From: Planctomycetaceae bacterium
GTDB taxonomy: Bacteria > Planctomycetota > Planctomycetia > Pirellulales > Pirellulaceae
DNA: 34,503 bases
NCBI GenBank assembly: GCA_015490875.1
Contig: WFWZ01000146.1
Coordinates: forward strand, 1-34,503
Reading direction: 5' to 3'
Below the pieces are notes generated by a model, which made no database searches, was not told the origin of the DNA, and saw nothing but the letters and a program-made list of their open reading frames with translations. The translations under genes were made by a program, and so were the position numbers. Positions 1 to 7,850 of this stretch are shown here, in pieces. How positions within the stretch are numbered: position 1 is the stretch's first letter; the number at the start of each line of letters is the position of its first letter.

Positions 1-576
1 CTCATGCGCGACTCCTTGGCTCGAATCGTCACCGACCGGCCGGGCATGGAAGAGGACCTGCCGGCCGAACCGGGGGAGGAGAAGACTGAGCTTTCTCCGG
101 AGGAGGCTGCGGCCCGACTTCTCTCGCTGAACATCTTGCGAGCTCAGCGAGCCGTCTCCCAGACGGAGAAATCGGCACAGGAGATCGCCGGCGTAGCTGC
201 CTCGTTCGATGATATCCGCCTCGAAATCGACAACAACCGGATCGACGCGGCCGACCGCAAGGAGCGACTGAAGACACAGATCAGCGAACCGCTACAATGG
301 ATTGTAGCCTCCCTGATTCCCCAGTTGCAGGATCGGTTGCAGGTCCTCCAGTCGAGCCTCGAAGGGGGGGGAGATGCCGAAGAAACCGCCTTGGCGGCTC
401 AGAAAGAGGCCGACGACATCCTGATTGAGCTGGACAAGGTACTGCAAAAGATGTTGGAATTAGAGGACTACAATGCGTTGGTGCAACTGGTTCGCCGGCT
501 TCTCGAGGAACAAAAGGAGCTGGCCGAACGCACCAAGGCATTGCGCAAGAAAAAAGCGTTCGATTTGTTAAGGTGA
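1..576 (+). CDS. C-terminal part of a coiled-coil protein (partial at window start)
   Basis: The reading frame is open to the first base of the window, so this is probably the end of a larger gene. The first ATG (base 4) leaves no room to see a ribosome site. The visible 190 residues are almost entirely charged and helical (Glu, Lys, Arg, Leu, Ala), with heptad-like stretches around residues 40-70 and 110-185 and a basic tail ending in KKKAFDLLR. No catalytic motif is seen. It is 37 bases upstream of the next gene and heads the operon as seen here. From memory, planctomycetes carry long coiled-coil proteins of this kind in gene clusters with MoxR, DUF58 and VWA proteins. The upstream genes are outside the window, so that assignment is inference. 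Function unknown. Confidence 0.7.
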   Translation, partial: LMRDSLARIVTDRPGMEEDLPAEPGEEKTELSPEEAAARLLSLNILRAQRAVSQTEKSAQEIAGVAASFDDIRLEIDNNRIDAADRKERLKTQISEPLQWIVASLIPQLQDRLQVLQSSLEGGGDAEETALAAQKEADDILIELDKVLQKMLELEDYNALVQLVRRLLEEQKELAERTKALRKKKAFDLLR

Positions 577-613
577 ACTGTTCTCCGGCAAACGACCTTC
601 CAGGAGTTCCGTC

Positions 614-2575
614 ATGATTACTACGTTCCCCTTCACCGCGGTGGCGCGTCTCGGTTTGGCGGGAACCCTGCGATGGGTCATGATCGCCCTCCTGCTCGCC
701 CTTGGATCGGTGGCCGTTAGCCAGGAGACTCCCAAATCGGACAGCGACGACCAAGAGGCTCAACCGAGCGAAGCCGATGAACTGGCACTCCTGCAGGCTC
801 AACTCGCCGACAAATACCGGCGGCTGGAGGAGCTCTTGTTCAAACGCGCTGACTTCGAAGCGACGGTGAATCCGCGCCGAGCCGCTCTGTTGAAGGAGGC
901 GTACCAGCAATCGAAGAACCGGCTCACGCGCTCCCAGATCGATGCCGTCGTGCGGCTGCTCAACCAAGAGCAACTCACGCGAGCCGTCGAAGGTCAGGAG
1001 CGAGTCCAGAAGGACCTGGAAGCTCTTCTCCAATTGCTGCTGAGCGAGAATCGTTCCGATCGTCTCAAGAGCGAACAGGAGAAGATCAAGGAGTATATCC
1101 GCGAGCTAAAGCGGATCGAGAAACTTCAACGCGCCGAGCGAGGCCGGAACGAAGGGGGGGCTGACTTCAAGGATCTTGCCAAGAACCAGGCTAAGATCGC
1201 CGACCGAGCTGCCAATCTGGAAGGAAAGATGGCCAAGGACGACGCCGCCAAGGCCGCCCACGCCCAGAACGCGAAGAATGCTCAAGATGGATCCGAGCCC
1301 TCCGACTCAGCGAAAGACGCCGGTAGCGACTCAAAGCAAGGCAAAGAAAAAAACGCTGGGGACAAAAAGCAACAGGGGGAAAAGGACGGAGACAGTTCCG
1401 AGAAGCAACAGGGGAAAAAAGACCCAAAGAACGAAAAGGGGGATCAAGGGCAAGAGTCGAGCAGAGGACAACAAGGACAGCAAGGCGAGCAAGGACAACA
1501 ATCCCAGCAAGGCCAGCAAGGCCAACAAGGCCAACAAGGCCAACAAGGCCAACAAGGCCAACAAGGACAACAAGGCCAACAAGGACAACAAGGCCAACAA
1601 GGACAACAAGGACAACAAGGACAACAAGGACAACAAGGACAACAAGGACAGCAAGGACAGCAAGGACAGCAGGGACAGCAGGGACAGCAGGGAGAACAGG
1701 GAGAACAAGGCCAGCAAAGTCAGCAGCCGAACTCATCACAGGAAGAGAATCCTGCGCGGAAACGGCTACAAGAGGCGCAGGAGAAGATGGAGGAAGCCAA
1801 ACGGCGGCTGGAGGAAGCCAAACGGAAGGAGTCGATCGAGGCTCAAGAGGAGGCGGCGGCCAAGTTGCGTGAAGCGATTGCCGAGTTGGAAGAGATCTTG
1901 CGGCAGATGCGAGAGGAAGAGATCGAGCGGATGTTGGCGCTGCTCGAGGGCCGTTTCAAGCGGATGTTGCAGATGCAGCTTCGCGTTTATGAGAGGACAT
2001 TGCGACTGGGGAAGATTCCCAAGGCCCAGCGGAATCGGGCCGTGGTCATCGAGGCCAACAAGCTGTCGTTTGACGAACGGAAGATCGTTGCCGAAGCCGA
2101 TCGGGCGTTGAATCTCCTGTTGGAAGAGGGGTCGTCGGTGGCGTTTCCGGAAGTGGTCCAGCAGATGCGAGATGACATGGAGACCGTGGCCGAGCGCCTG
2201 GCCAAGACGCGCGTCGACCGGATGACGCAGGGTTTGGAAGAGGAGATCATCCAGACGCTCGAGGAACTCATCGAGGCGCTCAAGCAGGCGCAACAAGATC
2301 TCGAAGAGCAGCGTCAGCAGCCACAACAACCCCAGAACCAGAATCCGGCCGACCAGCCGCTGGTCGATATGTTGGCGGAGCTGCGCATGATCCGGTCGCT
2401 GCAACTGCGCATCAATCGTCGCACGAAGCGTTATGCGCAGATGTTAGACGACCCGGACCAGCCGCTGGCTCAAGCCGAGGATGCCGATTTGCAGGCGGCT
2501 TTGGAACGTCTCTCCGAGCGACAAGACAAGCTGCAACGGATCACACGGGATATCGTATTGGGTAAGAATCAATGA
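614..2575 (+). CDS. secreted coiled-coil protein with a long Gly-Gln-Gln repeat tract
   Basis: The 653-residue protein starts at an ATG with AGGAG seven bases upstream. Residues about 15-37 form a hydrophobic signal or anchor segment ending before VSQET. Residues about 40-190 are predicted coiled coil, and 200-284 are a polar Lys/Asp/Gln/Ser-rich linker. Residues about 285-368 are a near-perfect tract of Gly-Gln-Gln triplets with occasional Glu or Ser. Residues 375-440 are again coiled coil (EAQEKMEEAKRRLEEAKRK), followed by a helical C-terminal domain to 653. Gly-X-Y periodicity is collagen-like but has no proline, so a triple helix is not assured. It may be an extended spacer in the envelope. 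Neighbours are other secreted helical proteins, suggesting a shared scaffold. Opposite-strand frames over the repeat are Leu-rich shadows. Confidence 0.85.
   Translation: MITTFPFTAVARLGLAGTLRWVMIALLLALGSVAVSQETPKSDSDDQEAQPSEADELALLQAQLADKYRRLEELLFKRADFEATVNPRRAALLKEAYQQSKNRLTRSQIDAVVRLLNQEQLTRAVEGQERVQKDLEALLQLLLSENRSDRLKSEQEKIKEYIRELKRIEKLQRAERGRNEGGADFKDLAKNQAKIADRAANLEGKMAKDDAAKAAHAQNAKNAQDGSEPSDSAKDAGSDSKQGKEKNAGDKKQQGEKDGDSSEKQQGKKDPKNEKGDQGQESSRGQQGQQGEQGQQSQQGQQGQQGQQGQQGQQGQQGQQGQQGQQGQQGQQGQQGQQGQQGQQGQQGQQGQQGQQGQQGEQGEQGQQSQQPNSSQEENPARKRLQEAQEKMEEAKRRLEEAKRKESIEAQEEAAAKLREAIAELEEILRQMREEEIERMLALLEGRFKRMLQMQLRVYERTLRLGKIPKAQRNRAVVIEANKLSFDERKIVAEADRALNLLLEEGSSVAFPEVVQQMRDDMETVAERLAKTRVDRMTQGLEEEIIQTLEELIEALKQAQQDLEEQRQQPQQPQNQNPADQPLVDMLAELRMIRSLQLRINRRTKRYAQMLDDPDQPLAQAEDADLQAALERLSERQDKLQRITRDIVLGKNQ
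1465..1716 (+). repeat. 9-bp minisatellite coding for Gly-Gln-Gln
   Basis: About 28 tandem copies of a 9-base unit, mainly CAAGGCCAA, CAAGGACAA or CAGGGACAG, lie inside the coiled-coil gene. Variants are grouped in blocks: CAAGGCCAA copies first, then alternating CAAGGACAA and CAAGGCCAA, then a run of CAAGGACAA, then copies ending in CAG. This pattern points to stepwise slippage or unequal crossover. Every unit keeps the reading frame. Confidence 0.9.
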
Positions 2576-2615
2576 CGAACCCGGCCCCTTTTCCGCTCAT
2601 ACAGGAGCGATCGTC

Positions 2616-3635
2616 ATGAAATCGTGGATGAGCACTCTTGCGGCGTGCTGGTTCCTTCTGCCGTGTGCGGCGGCCCAGCAGCTCGATCGTGAACCAACCT
2701 GGTCGGTGCCAACGCGGCAGGAGATCCGGGCCAAGGTGTTCCAGTGGCTTGAGCAATCCTCGGTGGATGAGGTGGCTCGAGCCAAGATCGAGGTTCTCTG
2801 GCCGGAAGAGGAGGCTGAGGTGTCGGCTGAGGAGTTGGCGATGCGAGTCTGCATGACGGCGGCCGCCGTCGATCCCCGTGCCGCCAAGCTTGTGGATCTG
2901 TGCAACCATCCACCTCGAAAATACCTGCTTGATCCTCAACCCGTGTTGCGAGACGACAAGTTGCCGGAGTGGATGCGAGCCAACTTGCGACTCCTGTACG
3001 CTCGGTGGTTGGCTCGCAACCGGTATTACGATGAAGCGCTTCAGCAGTTGGAGGGTCTCGAACCGGAACAGGTGGCCGACCCAGCGGCACTCTTGTTCTA
3101 TCAAGCCGCCGGCTATCACCGGATGCTTGATAAGGAGCATTGCCTTCCACTGGTCGACAAGTTGCTCGAACGGGAGGCCGAGTTGCCGAGGCGCTACCGC
3201 ATGCTGGCCCAGCTCATGGCGGCCGATCTCAAACCCCTCAAGACCGACTCGCTCGATGAAATCGCGCGGCTCATGGATGAAATCGAACGCCGTCTGAAGC
3301 TCTACCAGGCGGGCGAGAAGGTACGCAAGCAAGAGGACGAGGTGATCGCCAAACTCGATAAGCTCATCAAGAAACTCGAGGAACAACAGCAGCAGATGCA
3401 GCAAAGTGCTTCGGGAAGCAGTCGGTCCAGCAGTCCAGCTCAAGACAGCGCGCCGTTGGGCGGACACGGTCCCGGCCGAGTTGACAAGAAGTTTATCGGT
3501 AACAAGAGTGGCTGGGGGAATTTGCCGCCGAAGGAGCGCGAGGCTGCCTTGCAGCAGATCACCAAGGACTTGCCAGCGCATTATCGCGAGGTCATTGAAG
3601 GGTATTTTCGCAAGCTGGCCAACACGAACCGGTAG
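2616..3635 (+). CDS. secreted helical protein, unknown function
   Basis: The ATG at 2616 is chosen because AGGAG lies nine bases upstream and the product then begins with a classic signal peptide (MKSWMSTLAACWFLLPCAAA) cut near AQQ. In-frame codons further upstream overlap the previous gene and encode no signal. The 339-residue product is mostly alpha-helical, with TPR-like spacing in the middle (residues 120-220, e.g. RWLARNRYYDEALQQLEGL). A coiled coil with polyglutamine follows near residues 270-300, then a Ser-rich linker. The C-terminal motif WGNLPPKERE...HYREVIEGYFRKLA resembles, from memory, tails of uncharacterised proteins in MoxR/VWA-type planctomycete operons. It is 40 bases from the upstream gene and 8 from the next. 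It may be a partner of the repeat protein; function unknown. Confidence 0.8.
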   Translation: MKSWMSTLAACWFLLPCAAAQQLDREPTWSVPTRQEIRAKVFQWLEQSSVDEVARAKIEVLWPEEEAEVSAEELAMRVCMTAAAVDPRAAKLVDLCNHPPRKYLLDPQPVLRDDKLPEWMRANLRLLYARWLARNRYYDEALQQLEGLEPEQVADPAALLFYQAAGYHRMLDKEHCLPLVDKLLEREAELPRRYRMLAQLMAADLKPLKTDSLDEIARLMDEIERRLKLYQAGEKVRKQEDEVIAKLDKLIKKLEEQQQQMQQSASGSSRSSSPAQDSAPLGGHGPGRVDKKFIGNKSGWGNLPPKEREAALQQITKDLPAHYREVIEGYFRKLANTNR

Positions 3636-3643
3636 GAGTGACG

Positions 3644-4885
3644 ATGCGGCGAGGTGTGTGGACATTGACAGTCGTCTGGGGCCTTTGGGCCTCGTCGGTA
3701 CTGATCGGCGGAACGACGGCCGAGTTGCAACGTGTGACGGGGGAGCCCGTTCGCGGCACTCTTGTGAAACTGAACGCATCCGGCGTCGTCATGGCGGCTT
3801 CTCCTGATGCTCCGATTCCCTGGGAGCAGATTACGTCGATCGCGTTTGTCGCCGACAAAGCCGATGAATCGAAGGCGGGTCAACCGACTGCCTGGATGCG
3901 GTGGACCGACGGAAGCCGCTCGGCGGTTGCCGCTATTGAAATCCGCGACGACCGGTTCCATGCGAAATTGTTGGACAGAACGGAGCTCGAGGGACCCACC
4001 AACTCTGTCGATGCCGTTCGGTTTTATGCACCGGCGCCAGGAACCAACCAGCAGTGGGAAGAACTTCTCAAGCGGCCTCGCACGGGCGACGTCGTCATCG
4101 TGCGCAAGTCGGCCGAATCGCTGGATTTGCTGGAGGGTGTGATCCACTCGGTTACTGCCGATGTCGTTGAATTCGAGTTCGACGGCCAGAAGATCCCCGT
4201 GCGGCGCACGAAACTCGAAGGCGTTGCCTTTGCCGGCCGGCGCGATCGCCCGGCGCGAAGTCTGGGACGCCTGCTCGATCGCTTCGGCGGCGAGTGGCAG
4301 TTGGCCAAGATCGAGTCGGATGGCAGCATGGTCAAACTGGAGACGATCTCGGGAGTCCGGTGGCAATGGCGACTCGACCGCCTCCGCCGACTCGAGCTGC
4401 AAGGTTCGAACGTTGTGTACTTGAGCGATCTTGAGCCGGAAAAGGTCGAATGGACCTCCTTCTTCCCGGGCGGTCGGTTATCTGAGTCCTTCCGGGGACT
4501 TTTCGCCGTGCAGAAGGATCGTTCGTTGTCGGGAGATCCGCTTGAGCTCGTCATGGCGGACGGCCATCGGCGTGTTTTCGCCAAGGGATTAGGAATCCAC
4601 AGCCGCACCGAGCTCGTCTATCGATTGACCGAGCCTTTCGCGCGGTTTCATGCGATCGCCGGGATCGATGTCGCCCACCGGGGGCGGGGTACACTACAAT
4701 TGACGGTGATGGGGGATGGTCGTCCTTTGTGGAGTGGTACCGTTCGCGGGAGTGAACCGCCGTTGGTGCTCGACGTGTCCCTCCGGGGCGTCCGGCGGCT
4801 GGCGCTGTTGGTTGACTATGGCGACGAGTCGGACGCGGGCGATCACTTGAACTTGTGTGAGCCTCGATTGGTCAAGGCGCGCTGA
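3644..4885 (+). CDS. secreted protein with C-terminal NPCBM/NEW2-type domain
   Basis: The 413-residue product starts at ATG 3644, five bases after AGGAG. A GTG at 3638 would overlap the ribosome site and is less likely. Residues 1-25 are a signal peptide (RRGVWTLTVVWGLWASSVL). The N-terminal two-thirds is beta-rich with repeated short strands of the 'RVTGEPVRGTLVKLNASGV' type, resembling SH3-like repeats seen in secreted planctomycete proteins. From about residue 275 to the end it matches the NPCBM (novel putative carbohydrate-binding module) pattern: a strand around 'RRVFAKGLGIHSRTELVYRL', then 'FARFHAIAGIDV', and a final 'RRLALLVDYGDESDAGDHLN'. The family is thought to bind carbohydrate. 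The ligand here is unknown. The position before the HtrA genes suggests an envelope sensor or tether, which is inference. Confidence 0.85.
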   Translation: MRRGVWTLTVVWGLWASSVLIGGTTAELQRVTGEPVRGTLVKLNASGVVMAASPDAPIPWEQITSIAFVADKADESKAGQPTAWMRWTDGSRSAVAAIEIRDDRFHAKLLDRTELEGPTNSVDAVRFYAPAPGTNQQWEELLKRPRTGDVVIVRKSAESLDLLEGVIHSVTADVVEFEFDGQKIPVRRTKLEGVAFAGRRDRPARSLGRLLDRFGGEWQLAKIESDGSMVKLETISGVRWQWRLDRLRRLELQGSNVVYLSDLEPEKVEWTSFFPGGRLSESFRGLFAVQKDRSLSGDPLELVMADGHRRVFAKGLGIHSRTELVYRLTEPFARFHAIAGIDVAHRGRGTLQLTVMGDGRPLWSGTVRGSEPPLVLDVSLRGVRRLALLVDYGDESDAGDHLNLCEPRLVKAR

Positions 4886-4923
4886 CTGACGCCTGCGAGA
4901 ACGAGTTTTGGAGTCCACATTCG

Positions 4924-6780
4924 GTGAATAGCATACTTCTGAAGCGACTGGCAATGGGTGCGGCCGTCATCGGCAGCGCGGTGTGGGGGCGAAGTGCGGA
5001 GATCCCCGAAGCGGTCCGGAAAGCCGAGGAAGCCCGCATTGCCGCAGTGGCCAAGGCGATGCCCGCCGCCGTCTGCGTCTTCGCCAAAGGGGGGCAAGGA
5101 GGCGGCAGCGGAGTCGTGGTGACGCCGGATGGCTACGCATTGACGAATTACCACGTCGTGCGACCGTGTGGGATGACGATGCAGTGCAGCATGCCGGACG
5201 GACGCCTTTACGACGCGGTGCTCGTGGGAGTCGACCCGGTGGGTGACGTCGCGCTCATCAAACTGATGGGTCGAGACGACTTTCCGGTGGCCGAGCTGGG
5301 CGACAGTGACACGGTGCGCGTCGGCGATTGGTGCTTCGCCATCGGCAATCCATTCCTTCTGGCAACCGACTTCCAGCCGACGGTCACCTATGGAATCGTC
5401 TCTGGCGTCCATCGCTATCAATATCCGGCCGGAACGCTGCTGGAATATGCCGATTGCATCCAAACCGATGCCGCTATCAATCCCGGTAACTCAGGCGGTC
5501 CCCTCTTCGACGCTCAGGGGAGGCTGATCGGCATCAACGGCCGGGGATCGTTCGAGAAACGAGGTCGCGTGAATGTAGGGGTCGGCTATGCCATCTCGAT
5601 CAACCAGATCAAGAACTTCATGGGATACTTGCGCAGTGGGCGGATCGTGGACCATGCCACTTTGGGAGCGACGGTAGCGACGTCGTCGGATGGGACGGTC
5701 CGCGTGACGGACATTCTCGAGTCTTCCGACGCCTATCGTCGCGGCTTGCGATACGATGACGAAGTCTTGTCACTCGCAGGGCGTGCCGTCGACTCGGCGA
5801 ATGTCTTTAAGAATATCTTGGGAACGCTCCCCAAGGGATGGCGTGTGCCTTTGCGATTCCGCCGCGATCAGCAGACGCACTCGATCTTCGTTCGTCTGGC
5901 CGGTGTGCATGCGGGGAATGAGTTGCTGGAGAAGCTCCAGGGGCGACGGCGGCCGCCACGACCGCAGCCACAACCCGGTGATCCGCAGGACAAAGACAAG
6001 AAGGATAGGGAGAAGAACGGGCGCCCCCCAGCGCCTCCGATGCATCCCCAACCGAAACAGACCCCGATTCCCAAACACCTGGCTCGTTTTGTCAAGAAGC
6101 GAAAGGGGTTTGCGAACTACTACTTCAACGTGCTCAATCGTGATCGCGTATGGAGTGCGTTTCGGAAGAAGAAAGGGCCAGTTGAGCAGACCGGCAAATG
6201 GGAATTGCGAGGGAAGCAGGAAGGTGCGGGTGAAGTCGTCATCACGCTCACCGCCGATCAGATCACCGGCACGTTTCCTCAAGGACGCTTCCTTGTCGAC
6301 TTGTCGAAAGACTGGGACGGGCAGCTCGGGCCGGCCGGCAGTGGCGGACTCCTGACAGCTCTGGCCTGCTGGAAACGCTGGCTCACCGTCGGACCGAAGG
6401 CGTACGGCGAGGTCGTCTACATCGGCACTTGTCCGATCCCAGGACGAGATCGACTCTTTGATGTCCTGCACGCGACTTACGGGACTGTCGACACTCGTCT
6501 CTATTTCGATCCCGATTCGGGCGACCTCGTCTTGCTCGAGATGTATCCCGATGCGAACGTCGATCCATGTGAGATCTACTTTGGCGACTATCGGGATGTC
6601 GACGGAGTTTCGCTTCCGTTCCGGATGGATGTCCGTTTCGGCAATGGAAAATTCGGCGTGTTGGTTTGGGAGAAGGTCACGCTGGGGAGACTTCAATCCG
6701 CGCGAGTGGATCCCAAGGAACGACCGGTGGCCGAATCAGTGAAGCAGACGAGTATCTTTGGTTCAGGAGGTCACGCATGA
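4924..6780 (+). CDS. HtrA/DegP-like serine protease with PDZ and extra C-terminal domain
   Basis: The 618-residue S1C-family protease begins at GTG 4924 with a signal peptide (residues 1-25, LAMGAAVIGSAVWGRSA). The catalytic triad is complete: His77 in TNYHVV, Asp108 in GDVALIKL, and Ser190 in NPGNSGGPLF. A PDZ domain follows at about 240-335. A Pro/Gln/Lys-rich linker (345-390) leads to a C-terminal domain of about 220 residues (395-610) that I do not recognise. It is beta-rich and reads like a lipoprotein-sorting or outer-membrane-type fold (for example LYFDPDSGDLVLLEMYPD). HtrA proteases degrade or refold damaged envelope proteins. It is the only catalytically competent member of three tandem copies. 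Its TGA overlaps the next ATG. Confidence 0.92.
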   Translation: MNSILLKRLAMGAAVIGSAVWGRSAEIPEAVRKAEEARIAAVAKAMPAAVCVFAKGGQGGGSGVVVTPDGYALTNYHVVRPCGMTMQCSMPDGRLYDAVLVGVDPVGDVALIKLMGRDDFPVAELGDSDTVRVGDWCFAIGNPFLLATDFQPTVTYGIVSGVHRYQYPAGTLLEYADCIQTDAAINPGNSGGPLFDAQGRLIGINGRGSFEKRGRVNVGVGYAISINQIKNFMGYLRSGRIVDHATLGATVATSSDGTVRVTDILESSDAYRRGLRYDDEVLSLAGRAVDSANVFKNILGTLPKGWRVPLRFRRDQQTHSIFVRLAGVHAGNELLEKLQGRRRPPRPQPQPGDPQDKDKKDREKNGRPPAPPMHPQPKQTPIPKHLARFVKKRKGFANYYFNVLNRDRVWSAFRKKKGPVEQTGKWELRGKQEGAGEVVITLTADQITGTFPQGRFLVDLSKDWDGQLGPAGSGGLLTALACWKRWLTVGPKAYGEVVYIGTCPIPGRDRLFDVLHATYGTVDTRLYFDPDSGDLVLLEMYPDANVDPCEIYFGDYRDVDGVSLPFRMDVRFGNGKFGVLVWEKVTLGRLQSARVDPKERPVAESVKQTSIFGSGGHA

Positions 6781-7850
6781 TCGGTCGTCCTTGGACCGTC
6801 CCAGTGGTTTCCCGAACGCCCGAGGCTCTTCTGGCCTTGGTGGGGTGCCTCTTCGTCTTGGCGGCTCCTCTGAGTGCGCAAACCAACTTGCGCAGCCTGG
6901 CAGCAGTCGTCAGCGAAGTTCAACCGAAAGTCGTCAAAATCTATGGCTCGGGGGGCCTGCGGGGGCTTGAGGCTTATCAGTCGGGGATCCTCGTATCGGC
7001 CGAAGGGCATGTCGTGACCGTCTGGAGTTACGTCCTCGACTCGGAGGAGTTCCTCTTCGTCGTGCTCGATGATGGCCAGCGCTTCCCCGCAAAGATCGTC
7101 AACCACGATCCACGGCTGGAAATCGCCGTGTTGAAGATCGACGGACATGATCTGCCTCACTTCGACTTGGACAAAGGGGTGTCACTCGAGGTCGGAAATG
7201 GCGTTCTGGCATTCAGCAACCTATTCGGCGTAGCGACGGGGGCGGAACCGGTGAGTGTGCTGCACGGTCGCGTTTCAGCCACGACGAAGTTGACGGCTCG
7301 GCGCGGTGCGTTCGAGACCGTTTACAAGGGGCCGGTATATGTCGTCGATGCCATGACGAACAATCCCGGAGCGGCCGGAGGAGCTCTGACCGATGTGCGC
7401 GGACGTCTGGCTGGTCTTTTGGGCAAAGAATTGCGTAACGCCCTCACCAACGTATGGCTCAACTACGCCATCCCCGTCGACCAATGGCGTCAGTCGGTGC
7501 AGGACATGATCGCGGGCAAGAATCCGCCTCGCATCGCCAATGCATCGACGCAGAAACCGGAACGCCCCCACACGGTGGAGCGTCTTGGGATCTTGCTGGT
7601 GCCCGATGTTCTGGCGAAAACGCCGCCCTTTGTGGATCAGGTCGAGCCGGGATCGGCAGCGGAGCGAGCCGGTCTGCAGCCGGACGATTTGATCCTGTTC
7701 GTCGACGGCAATGTGGCCGATTCGATCGAAGCTCTGCGAGAAGAGTTGAGTTACATCGACCGGATCGATCCGGTTTCGCTGACGATCCAGCGAGGCGACG
7801 AGTTGCTGGAAATCGAACTGAAGCTAACTCCCACCGAGGCCGATCGATGA
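6777..7850 (+). CDS. HtrA-like pseudoprotease with PDZ domain
   Basis: The 357-residue product starts at an ATG overlapping the previous stop (ATGA), with AGGAGG upstream. Residues 1-34 include a signal peptide ending in LSAQT. Residues 45-250 align by eye with the trypsin-like fold of the preceding protease, but all catalytic positions are changed: His to Ser84 (TVWSYV), Asp to Glu115 (RLEIAVLKI), and Ser to Ala200 (NPGAAGGAL). The surrounding core glycines are kept. A PDZ domain lies at about 270-355 (PGSAAERAGLQPDDLILFVDG). The fold appears maintained while activity is lost, so a regulatory, scaffolding or substrate-binding role for the active neighbour is likely. That role is inference. 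Translational coupling to both neighbours suggests matched amounts. Confidence 0.9.
   Translation: MIGRPWTVPVVSRTPEALLALVGCLFVLAAPLSAQTNLRSLAAVVSEVQPKVVKIYGSGGLRGLEAYQSGILVSAEGHVVTVWSYVLDSEEFLFVVLDDGQRFPAKIVNHDPRLEIAVLKIDGHDLPHFDLDKGVSLEVGNGVLAFSNLFGVATGAEPVSVLHGRVSATTKLTARRGAFETVYKGPVYVVDAMTNNPGAAGGALTDVRGRLAGLLGKELRNALTNVWLNYAIPVDQWRQSVQDMIAGKNPPRIANASTQKPERPHTVERLGILLVPDVLAKTPPFVDQVEPGSAAERAGLQPDDLILFVDGNVADSIEALREELSYIDRIDPVSLTIQRGDELLEIELKLTPTEADR

Noticed and set aside
1191..1739. Long Leu/Val-rich frames on the opposite strand of the Gly-Gln-Gln repeat
   Set aside because: They are reverse-strand readings of the 9-bp repeat (LLSLLSLL, VLVVLVVL), with no start signal or homology.
2541..3779. 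412-codon minus-strand frame
   Set aside because: It crosses two plus-strand genes with signal peptides and ribosome sites, and its translation shows no domain.
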